From: Siphlonurus alternatus
Taxonomy: Eukaryota; Arthropoda; Insecta; Ephemeroptera; Siphlonuridae
DNA: 64,000 nt
Assembly: GCA_949825025.1 (NCBI GenBank)
Contig: OX463778.1
Span: forward strand, 36,948,571 to 37,012,570
Direction: 5' to 3'
Under the pieces are notes generated by a model that worked only from the letters and a program-made list of their open reading frames with translations, was not told where the DNA came from and searched no databases. Made by a program: the position numbers and the translations under genes. Shown here in pieces: positions 12,063 through 21,411 of this stretch (its first letter is position 1; every line of letters starts with the position of its first letter).

Positions 12063-12193
12063 GTATGAAGGCGGCCGTGAAGACCCCGACAGAGACTGAG
12101 GCAGTGCTGGAGGAAAGTCTGCGACTTGCGCGCCACCTCGCGGTCCAGGGGGTGGGCACCGTGGTGGTGACCCTCGGCAGCCTCGGTGCCATG
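12063..12193 (+). CDS. Pseudouridine kinase-like PfkB protein, second visible exon
   Basis: The exon joins in phase to the previous one: its G plus GT here make a Gly codon. It carries 43 further codons ending in ATG just before the donor GTGAGT. The translation includes a helix-like segment (LEESLRLARHLAVQG) and then VVVTLGSLGAM, the strand-turn that PfkB kinases place before the C-terminal nucleotide-binding part. The acceptor (GACCATTCAG) has a weak pyrimidine tract. The reading frame is also open upstream, so the start rests on phase agreement and the motif order. The preceding intron is 204 bases and contains a poly-T and TA tract. Confidence 0.83.
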
Positions 12194-12259
12194 GTGAGTC
12201 GGTTGGTCTTCATAGTTCATGCCAGAGAACGCGGCTGACGCTGTATGGTCGGGTTGTAG

Positions 12260-12393
12260 GTGGTACGTCGAGGCAGTGCTGAGGAACCGTTCAGCGCACT
12301 GGGACGAGACGCCGGCGCCCCGCTCTCCGCGCGACTTTACTCTGCACCCTCGTTCCTGCAGAAACCTCTCAACGTTTCCGGCGCCGGCGACTG
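12260..12393 (+). CDS. Pseudouridine kinase-like PfkB protein, exon with GAGD catalytic motif
   Basis: The exon follows a 66-base intron, begins after GGTTGTAG and ends at the donor GTGAGT. It encodes 44 codons plus two bases. The translation starts VVRRGSAEEPF and ends in KPLNVSGAGD. The GAGD box is PfkB signature 2: its Asp (codon 12389-12391) is the expected catalytic base and the glycines form the anion hole. The residue after GAGD is completed across the intron and is Cys; Ser is common there but Cys is tolerated in the superfamily. The in-phase SGAGD is the strongest evidence for the family. Confidence 0.88.
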
Positions 12394-12918
12394 GTGAGTC
12401 TCACTGCTCTGTAGCTTCGGTGTGACATAGGTTGAAGAAGTGAACAGAAAAACTTTATAGTTGTTTGTGCATTAATTATACAGCTCCAACAAATTTTTGT
12501 ATAAATCTTACTTAAGTGTGTTAATTGTGTATTATACAAAATTTAAATCAACAGGAAAATTTAATGTAAAATTCTTCAGATAAATTTATAATTTAATGTA
12601 ATTATAGAAATTTTGTTTATTTTGCAAAAAAAATATTAAAATACTAATTAAAACGAAAGGCTCTAAGTTGTAACTATAGAGAGCTTAAATTAATTAAATC
12701 TCCATAGCTCTCATTAAATTAATCTCACTATATAGTTAATATACCGTAATATTAACTTGTAAGTGATTTACATGTTCAGTAAAATTAGTTTGTAAAAAAA
12801 AAAAAAAAAATACGGTATAAATAGATAACAATAATTATAATTGCTTAATTTTTCTTTGTAACGAATAAGAACGCTTAAAAAAATAATAATGTATTTAAAT
12901 TTCCTGCTTGTCTTGCAG
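12394..12918 (+). other. Intron, 525 bases
   Basis: AT-rich GT-AG intron between the GAGD exon and the terminal exon. It includes a run of about 17 A at 12794-12810. No other element was seen. Confidence 0.75.
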
Positions 12919-13093
12919 TTTCGCTGCGGCCCTTGCTGTTGGCTTCACCCGACAACTGCCCGAGTCTCGAGCCGTGGCATGGGGCATGGCGGCCGCTGCT
13001 CTTTCACTGCAGAGCCCTCTCGCAGTTCCTGTGCAGCTGCACCGCCTCTCGCCGCCCCCGCATTCCGCGCTTTCCGCTGACCTGTCTCTTTAA
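12919..13093 (+). CDS. Pseudouridine kinase-like PfkB protein, terminal exon
   Basis: The acceptor TCTTGCAG opens the last exon. One base completes the Cys after GAGD, then 57 codons run to TAA at 13091-13093. FAAALAVGFTRQLPESRAVAWGMAAAALSLQSPLAVP matches the C-terminal helix of PfkB kinases, where a small-residue helix and an A.L..Q...AVP element close the nucleotide site (shown here only as a family comparison). A tail of about 17 residues rich in Pro, Ser and Leu follows and ends in ADLSL. The four visible exons together encode 185 residues, about half a kinase domain. The end faces the DH31 gene, which is read from the other strand. Confidence 0.87.
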
Positions 13094-13118
13094 CTTGATT
13101 TTACAGTACAGACCATAA

Positions 13119-13124
13119 AATAAA
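13119..13124 (+). terminator. Poly(A) signal AATAAA of the PfkB-like gene
   Basis: AATAAA lies 26 bases after the stop codon. This would give a very short 3' UTR. It is the first canonical hexamer downstream of the terminal exon and has the right strand. Confidence 0.6.
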
Positions 13125-16100
13125 CGCGGCGTCCATAGTTTTAGCAGGAAGTACTGCGAGCTTTGTGGTTTTTAAATATTATTTAAATTTAAATATATAG
13201 AGGCATTGTATATTCAAGGTGCTAATCACTCCATAATTTTTGTTGTTAGGATGGCTAGCAAATCCGCTTACAACCTAAATAATTTTGTATTTTAAGACCC
13301 GCATGTAAATGTGCTTTCACGTAGTCCAAAATTGTTAATATAATATACAATATATAATATAGAACCGCCGTAAGCTTTTCACATACTTTCTTTTATAAAG
13401 AAAGTATATAATCTTTCGTCTACGCGCGCGGCTGCTGCAGCGGAAAATCATGTGAATGAGTTAATGTCATAGATAAATTAAGATTAGTTTGATTTTTCTA
13501 CAGGCCATAGAACGCGCCGCAGGAAATTCTCCTAAGGCGTACGCGCGTGTGCGGCTTAATCAACATTATTTCCTACGGCGTGTTTCAGCACTTTTGGACT
13601 ATGTGAAAGCACCTTAAATCTCCTGGGAACTCGCATGTTATTGAACGACGACGCTTGTAACAAGCCATGTTTATAATATTCACTGCCCACCTGTGACCGT
13701 CTACTGCCTTATAATGAATGTATGACCTTATATAGTGTGCCTTCTTTATATTATAATAGTGTATAAGAATGGTCTGTCATAATTCTTAATATTAAAATAG
13801 AATTTGTGTCATGTGTAATTTGATTTAAAATTCATCTTATTGAACTTTAATTCAAATTTGTTTGTTTTTGCGTTGCTATCATTTTATAATAATAAAACAA
13901 GAAGAGGGGTCTATGTACAAAGTGAAAACATTGCAGGTAAACTTTTTTTGCGTTTGTTGAACTTCAAACAGTTTCAACATTGTTGTTTAGTCGGGAAGGC
14001 TTTGAAACAACTGGTATGTATAGTGAAAACATGTTGTGTGCCTCATTTAGTAGTAACCATGGTCGATATTAAACTTTTGTTTTCTTGAATGTCAGCACAA
14101 TGAGTGCTTGGATTATTATTGTCCAAATGTAATTAAAGCCATATCTTTCTAATTAATTTTTTATCCTCGAAAAAACTTGGCATTTAATTATGAATTTTAA
14201 TTGAAAATTATCATTTTCTTTCAATACCCTTTACAAATTTATTATAGCATTCGCAACTTTTCCTTTTATTTAAATGTTAGCACACAAAATAATTATTGAA
14301 AAGAAATTAAATAATATAATATATCAATTTTATATTCACTCTTATTATATTAAAAAGTCCAACGTATCGTATAAATGAATATTTTAACATGTAACTGGAT
14401 AATAATTATATGTTAAAGTACTCATTACAAGTCGTTACTATTGTTTAATTATGAACTGTTTTTATTGGGACTGATAAAACCCAGTAACTATTCATCAGTA
14501 TTTCAAATGCATTTTTTTTTTTAAAGACCATTCTAAAATTCTGTAAATTTCCTTGTTTTTAATTGGATTCATTCACTTTTTTTAATGTACTCTAACGTCA
14601 GTTTAAAGTTAAAAGACTCGACTACATAATTATACAATACTGTTCATTTTTTCCTTATAATATAATGGCATTTGTTAGTGAATTTAAGTGTAGGTAAAGA
14701 AGGAAAATTTATTTCAAATCTGACAGCTTCTTTAATACGCTAGCTGGCACATATTTCTTTGTGCATCGTATTTTGTGTTTTTGAGAACGTTAGAATCAAG
14801 GAGCTTTATGTTATCAGTTTAATTACCGCATTAATTTGTTGCACTTGTAAATTAATAATAACTATTAATTGTGATGAAATTTTACTTCCATTAATTTTGC
14901 AACATGTACAGTACACACACTTCGAAAAAAACATGAACTTGACCCCTATATCTGATTTGAAGGAGACAAAAAAGACACGCAAATTTTCATTTTGTGAAGA
15001 GAAAGGTTAAGAAAACAAATAACACAAAGTTTAAGTCCACCATGCCTTCATAGACTGAGTGCATGAAAAATTAACTCTCACAAACAGTGCAAGTTTGCAA
15101 GGTATATATTTTTTCATGATTTGCGTAATTTTTCAGTACAAAATTTTAATGTAATTTTCTTCATTTTCTCTCTAACTGAAGGTGCGTGCTAAAGTTATTT
15201 CTGAAATACTAGTGTAAGTTAACATTTTTATTTCATAATTTAAATCATATATATATATATATGCAATATTTTATTGCTAATATTAAATGGCAACATAAAA
15301 TTAATGCTCTGTTTCTTAATTGCGTTTCCATGTTAGTTGCAAAATTTAGTAATGAAAAAATATTACTGATTTGATGCTTTTGGTTTATTTTTTATGATAT
15401 GCTATTAAATCTTTTATTTTTTGTCCTGAATTTTGTTAGAGTATAAAATTAAAATGAATGTGCATATGATAAAAATAGATACCATAATATTAAACTAATT
15501 ATTTTGTATCATGTTTATACTGAAATATGTAATTTAATTGTACATCTTTTGTGTTAGTTAAGTTTTTTAAAGCAACACTTAAAATCAAGTTGCATTTTTG
15601 AGAATCAATATAGTAAAGCGTGGCAATATACTATAACAATACATCGCTTTAAATATTATGTTACTGCTAAAATGCTATTCTTGTTTAGTCGACTGGTGTG
15701 TGAGGAAATATTTTATACTGAGAGAGCGTGCAACTCTCAAACGATTATCAGAATTCCTTCTCTCTCAAAATTTCCACTGCAAGATATTTTTACAATTATT
15801 TCTACACAAATTTGTAGGCTCAGAAATTGAAATTGACTGCTGGTTTTTTGTAACGAATTGTCTAGAAATTATGAAACTATATCAACATTTTCATTGACTC
15901 AGAATATTAATCAAAAATGCAGTTAAAAAGAAAAAAATCTATAGATTATTTTTATTTATAGTAAATATTTTTACACAACGTTATAACTGACCTTTAATAA
16001 ACTTATTTCGCTTCTTTATATTTCTGAGACAGTGAAATGTAATTTAATTTTATTAGTAAATGATAACTTTGTGACTTTCACTGCAGTTCTCTTTTTAAGT

Positions 16101-16735
16101 TAAAATTCTGTGAGATAATATACTCTGATAAATTATGTAAAGAAAGATATGTATATGGATTCAGGTATTCGATTGATTTGGGTTGATATTTTATTGATGA
16201 CCAGTAGACTACAAAGGAAGATGTCGATCGTGTGTCGAGAGACTCCTCCACCTGAACTGCTGTATGACGTCAACAAAGCACGTCGAAATGTGTGCTTCAA
16301 AACGTTCCATTGCTTTGTATGTATTTGTTTTAATTAAATACTTTATAGAGCCTCTAGCATTTTTTTTTTTTTTATTTTGTTTCGCTTGGAAATAAACACA
16401 TAGTTTACATCCTATTAAATAGATGACTATATATTTTTATACTGTATCATATAAATATTAATATTTTATATTAACATAGTTTTATTTTTTAAATTTGTAC
16501 TGGAATGTTTTTATATTTGAAGTTTGTCTCATGCATGCTTAATTAAAATTATAATATATTTTTTCCAAATAATGGATGACATGAAATTTTAATTTCGCTT
16601 AATATCATAAAGAACTGTAATGTAATCTTAATTTTTTCCAGATCTTTTCAGCCTTACCAACTATTTTTAAGATTATATTGAAATGCATATTTTATGACAT
16701 TATAAGTTAGAGACTTTTTTTAAATGTTATTTCCT

Positions 16736-16772
16736 TTAGTACCTTTAGTACCTTTAGTACCCTTAGTACCTA
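16736..16772 (+). repeat. Tandem TTTAGTACC, about 4 units
   Basis: Nine-base unit repeated with one variant (CTTAGTACC), directly followed by about 22 T. Confidence 0.8.
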
Positions 16773-16938
16773 TTTTTTTTTTTTTTTTTTTTTTACAAAT
16801 TTTGGTGAGGAGGGGGTCTCCATAGGGCCAATGTTAAAAAGAATGGAGTGGAGAAAATGCCTATATTACCCACGTTAAATCCAAAATTTCGGGGAAAGGG
16901 GAGCCCCCCAGCCACCCTCTGGATCCGCCCCTGCATAT
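16773..16938 (-). mobile_element. Repeat fragment with CAGGGGCGGATCC end
   Basis: On the minus strand it starts CAGGGGCGGATCCAGAGGG, passes a GGGGGGCTCCCC block and ends in an A-run. A similar GCGGATCC...GGGGGAGCCCCC fragment occurs at 55600-55640. Family not determined. Confidence 0.45.
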
Positions 16939-17171
16939 GGAGTGGTGTTAACAGAGTCTATACAGAGCTCGAATGTAGCAAATTAGCAGGTGTACGTAAA
17001 TAACTGAACATAATTATATACAGGCGCTGAAAGAACTAAATCTGCAAGCTGGTTTGAAGCAAGATAAAGTCAAGAAATACTGTACACCTGCACAATAATA
17101 GTTTAAAATAATAAATAATAGTAAAGAATTGCAATATTTAATGCAGCACGAGTGCTCGGATTTTAAACGGA

Positions 17172-17271
<100 letters not shown>

Positions 17272-17698
17272 TTCTAATATTTTTCTCTGGTATTGCCTCT
17301 GGTAGAAGTTTTTAGTAAATATTTTATTTATTCATTTTAAGTCTGGTATTTAATGCTTTACTGCATGCTTATAGTTGGACATACATATAAAAAAAATCAA
17401 TGCTGTTAATTCCAAAATGAAATAAATGTCCTGCTTGTATTCATCATTTTTAAATTTATGGTTCCAGTGAAAATATACCCCTGGGATGTGCTTTTAAAAT
17501 GTTCCACATAATTAAATGTGTACTGTATATATTAAATAGATGGAAATTGTAACTGAGGGAAACTTATAGGTGTTTATATTCATAGTCGAACATGATTTTT
17601 ATAGACTTTATTATTAACTAAACTATATTGACACTACAATTATTAATAAATCAACACATAGAGTAAAAGTGTCAGCCAGTGGCCGCCAGCGCTGCTAG

Positions 17699-18088
17699 CC
17701 GATAGTACAGGTATCCGGAGAACTCGGAGCGGGGGCAACTGGGAGCCGGACGGCTCGGAGCCAAACGTGTTTGCTAGGACAACTCGGAGCGCGGACAACT
17801 CGGAGCACGGACAACTCGGAGCACGGACAACTCGGAGCGCGGACATCCTGGAGCCATGGCAGGACAACTCGGAGCGCGGACAACTCGGAGCACGGACAAC
17901 TCGGAGCCATGGCAGGACAACTCGGAGCGCGGACAACTCGGAGCGCGGACAACTCGGAGCAACGTATAATATACATATTCGGATCAATTTCAGCTATTTT
18001 CATCATAATGTCATTATCAATATTTCTCTGCATTCTTATATGCACATCAAGTTTCATATATTCTATAGCAACCATTTATAATTTATTA
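17699..18088 (+). repeat. Left arm of an inverted duplication carrying a 16-base minisatellite
   Basis: Contains about 11 units of GGACAACTCGGAGCRC (17777-17964), two of them extended by CCATGGCA, after a degenerate leader with GGGGGCAACTGGGAGCC. The AT-rich second half (17965-18088) has no repeats. The same array order is found inverted at 18482-18904. Confidence 0.9.
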
Positions 18089-18481
18089 TTATTATTATTA
18101 TATTATTTATATTATGCTTATAATGCGGATTGATAAAATGTTCAATCAGATAGGTGTCGTTTCCTTACCTTCATCATGATGACCATTGTTTATAAACTTT
18201 GTGATTTTTTATGTTTTTATTACATGACTTCTGAATCATTGATGATTTCTTCATTAACTAACTTAATTAACTGTAATTTTGTATTATTGTTAATATTGGG
18301 CTAATGAACTGAAATATTTTTTTTGTATAAAGTTATTGTATTCAATATTATTATGAGAAATAAATAAAGCCCTTAGTCTTCAATGAATGTTTTGTATTAT
18401 TTAATTTCAAATATTAGATACACAAGGAACTTTAAAACGACGAATGAGGTGGATAATTAAGTGGATAAATTAAGTAGAAAA

Positions 18482-18904
18482 ATATAATTATAAATGGTTG
18501 CTATAGAATATTTTATGTGCATATTAGAATGCAGAGAAATATTGATAATGACATTATGATGAAAATGATTCCCGGACAACTCGGAGCGGGAGTTCTCCCG
18601 ATACCGATGAAAATAGCTGAAATTGATCCGAATATGTATATTATACGTTGCTCCGAGTTGTCCGCGCTCCGAGTTGTCCGCGCTCCGAGTTGTCCTGCCA
18701 TGGCTCCGAGTTGTCCGTGCTCCGAGTTGTCCGCGCTCCGAGTTGTCCTGCCATGGCTCCAGGATGTCCGCGCTCCGAGTTGTCCGTGCTCCGAGTTGTC
18801 CGTGCTCCGAGTTGTCCGCGCTCCGAGTTGTCCTAGCAAACACGTTTGGCTCCGAGCCGTCCGGCTCCCAGTTGCCCCCGCTCCGAGTTGTCCGGGAATC
18901 GATA
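18482..18904 (-). repeat. Right arm of the inverted minisatellite duplication
   Basis: Inverted copy of 17699-18088 with the same unit order, including the two CCATGGCA variants. It differs by a 39-base insertion plus 9-base duplication at 18567-18614 and the loss of about 11 bases near the AT end. The 390-base spacer between the arms is plain AT-rich sequence. Confidence 0.9.
18567..18605. mobile_element. 39-base insertion flanked by 9-base duplication
   Basis: GATGAAAAT occurs at 18558-18566 and 18606-18614 around a 39-base insert that contains CCCGGACAACTCGGAGCGGG, a unit of the neighbouring minisatellite. The left arm has a single GATGAAAAT (inverted) and no insert, so it preserves the empty site. 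Confidence 0.7.
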
Positions 18905-19079
18905 GTACACCTCATGCTGTTCAACCTAATTAATTTAACATTGATGTATTTTCAATAAAAATATCGATGGTTAGCTGAAATATTTGCATTTAGTATGCAA
19001 ATAAATTATATTTCATATCCAAGAATAGAATTTACAATAATGATAATATTTTCTATACTATTATAATTTTTTGTTTTCT

Positions 19080-19085
19080 TTTAAT
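19080..19085 (-). terminator. Candidate poly(A) signal ATTAAA for DH31
   Basis: TTTAAT on the plus strand reads ATTAAA on the minus strand, about 144 bases after the DH31 stop codon. It is a common variant hexamer. No AATAAA was seen nearer, but the sequence is AT-rich and chance matches are frequent. Confidence 0.3.
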
Positions 19086-19228
19086 TCTAAATTACAATTA
19101 ATGTATTATTATATATATTTTTTACAGTTTTCTTTTTCAATCTATAGAGGAAGGTGATATTGGAGGATACTACATAAAACGAACAGAAGAGCGGGCGGGG
19201 GTGTTTTGTGTTGTGGCCGCAACAGTTA

Positions 19229-19373
19229 TTAGGCGGAGATCTCTGGGGCCTCGCGCCTCCTGCGTCCTGGTCCCCCTGCGTACGTGGCGGCAGCAAGACC
19301 CATCAGGTGCTTGGCGGCTTGCGAGCCCGAGAAACCACGGCTCAGACCCAGGTCCAGTCCACGCTTCGAGCTG
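19229..19373 (-). CDS. Dh31: Calcitonin-like diuretic hormone DH31, terminal exon with mature peptide
   Basis: Terminal coding exon of prepro-DH31, read from 19373 down to TAA at 19231-19229. The acceptor is TGTCCTACAG. The first base completes Asn59, then SSKR provides the dibasic cleavage site (residues 60-63). The mature peptide is residues 64-94: 31 residues starting [14 protein letters not shown] and ending in YAGGP. Gly95 is the amide donor and RRRR (96-99) is the downstream cleavage site; a tail EAPEISA ends the precursor. DH31 is a secreted neuropeptide acting through a class B receptor of the calcitonin/DH31 type and raising cAMP in Malpighian tubules, gut and clock neurons. Residue 26 of the peptide is Thr (codon 19285-19283), where the insect and crustacean forms I recall have Asn. 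The three exons total 321 bases, which is 106 residues and a stop. Confidence 0.95.
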
Positions 19374-21315
19374 CTGTAGGACACAAAGTTGGGGTGAGCA
19401 CTGCCCCCCAGATTTCCCTCCACCTCCGAGCAGGCACATGCAGCAGTCACCACACACAAGGAGGGGGACCCAAGTGGTTAACCAGACCCAATCAGCGCAG
19501 AAGAAAAAAATTAGTATGATCACGTGACGTCATTCATCATACCTTCAATAATGTTATGTTTGCGGTGCACCTATACAACTGGTCAGTAACTAACATTGAT
19601 GTTATTGACTTTAAAATGTATTTAATTTGACATAAAGGTACTTGAATTTATGGTTGGTTGGTATTTTGGGGCAATTGACACATTTTGGTCATGTATGCCC
19701 CCGACTTACTTGAATTTATATAATTTTATAATAATTGTTAAATCCTCTTACAAAATGGTTTGCATGTGACGTCACACTCGGCTAGGATTGCGGCCGTGGT
19801 GCAGGTGGAAATGCTTTAAATGAAAGTACACATTAAATACAAGATAAAGCTTAACAAATACTTGAGGTTTTCAAAATCTTGTAAAATACACGTCTGAAAC
19901 TTTGCTGACCTCAAACTTTTTGTCTTTTTTTTTTTTTTTTTTTTTAAAAACTCTTTCAAAGCTCTTCCTTTTAAAGCTACGTCCTTTTTCACTATATATA
20001 AAATTTAACCCACATGCATGTCAACCACAACCCTTTAAAGGAAGCATGCGCATTCCTCATGCTATATCAAACGGAACTTCAATTTGTACAAAATAAGTGC
20101 TAAAATGTAATTAAAAGTACATATCACTAGGATTAAAAATTCATGCAAACACAGAAATATTGAAAAATTATTATAATAATTGTCAAATAAGTAATATTCA
20201 TTTACCTTCTCAAATTGTAAATCCTATGGAAAGATGAAATGGATAAAATAAAATACAAAAATTTATCAGTAAAGTTGCTATAAAATGTGTTAGGATGTTA
20301 TTCTCAGGGTATTCGATCAATAGTAATTTGATTTATTTCATGTTGGATATAATTGGAATGTAAAATGAAAACATTTGCATACATGAGCAGTGTTTTCGAC
20401 GTTGCTTAAAAAATCCATATCAAATTTAAAATTTAATTACGAGCACTACAAGCAAATAACGAGACGATGAACTAACATATTTTGTTTAAATATGAAAATA
20501 TTATTTTAATATCTTTTTCTTCCTCTCAATGAAAATATCAACTTTTTATTATTGCACATTATTTAAAATGAATAAGGCTTCTTAAAAACTTAAAACACAT
20601 TAATTATTTTCCAAATTAAATATTTAGCTTTTTTTCAGCTTGAAACAATTAGATATAATTATATCACTCTTTTTAAAACTACTTAAATTCATCTTAAAAT
20701 TTAAGCAAACATATTATTATTTATTATATATATTGTGTAACAATCATAACATGCTCAAATTTTAAACTGTATTAACATGATTTGTCTGGATAATATCTGG
20801 AGGTGGAAAAGTAGCATTAACCCTAGAGGGCTAGAGCTAATCAACTTTACTATTATTCAACAAAGTATTCCCACTAGATATGTTGTGTACAATATACATT
20901 ATTATATAATTTTGTGTTTTTACATGAGAAAAATTAATTGGTCAATTGGTTCTACTTATTTAATAGTTAATTTACTCTAAACAGTAAACCATGACGATCG
21001 ACCTCTCTGAAAAAGTTTTTTAAAAAAAACTATATTTTGTATACACAACCAAAGGAAATGTTAATTTGTCTTCGATCAAGTCTCTTAGAATGTCCTTAAC
21101 TATTATAATAAGGAAGTAATTTCAGATAAGAATTACTTTGTTATGCTTGAGTGCACATAGAAATTAAGTCATATCTGGTAAGAATTTATCTGTTCATAAA
21201 TTTAACAATCGATTTATATCATGCAGGAAATGTAAGAAAAATCTTATTCTCGATTCCCACTTGATTAGGTATTGACAAATACAACCAATGCTTTGCCTGG
21301 ATTGACGATGCTTAC
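19374..21315 (-). other. DH31 intron before the terminal exon
   Basis: GT-AG intron of 1942 bases. A T-run at about 19925-19945 is the only simple repeat of note; otherwise AT-rich sequence with nothing recognised. Confidence 0.8.
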
Positions 21316-21411
21316 TTCTCCAGTTCGTGGGCCCGCAGGATGGACTGTCCAAGCCGGGCTAGCATCTGCAGCATGAGCTCAGGGTCCGGCTCCGAGTCCA
21401 TCATTCCGGTG
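21316..21411 (-). CDS. Dh31: Prepro-DH31, middle coding exon (propeptide)
   Basis: A 96-base exon between the acceptor GTTGTTGCAG and the donor GTAAGC on the minus strand. It enters with one base, completing Gly27, and leaves with two bases, completed as Asn59 by the next exon. The translation runs through DSEPDPELMLQMLARLG and ends RAHELE. This acidic then amphipathic spacer (SEPDPE.....LARLG.....A.ELEN) is the conserved propeptide that precedes the peptide in insect DH31 precursors, so it supports the gene call independently of the mature peptide. The intron to the terminal exon is 1942 bases; the intron from the signal-peptide exon is 3338 bases and contains a MITE. Confidence 0.93.

Noticed and set aside
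17643..18958. Long overlapping open frames rich in Arg-Thr-Thr or Ala-Pro-Ser-Cys-Pro
   Set aside because: They are translations of the 16-base minisatellite and exist in several frames and on both strands.
19241..19459. DH31 exon extended upstream to an in-frame ATG near 19459
   Set aside because: The frame is open, but splicing at TGTCCTACAG joins exactly to the propeptide exon in phase and restores the conserved ELEN..KR junction.
19170..19523. Longer open frames on both strands over the DH31 terminal exon
   Set aside because: They are shadows of the GC-rich exon; only the frame with the spliced DH31 reading matches a known precursor.
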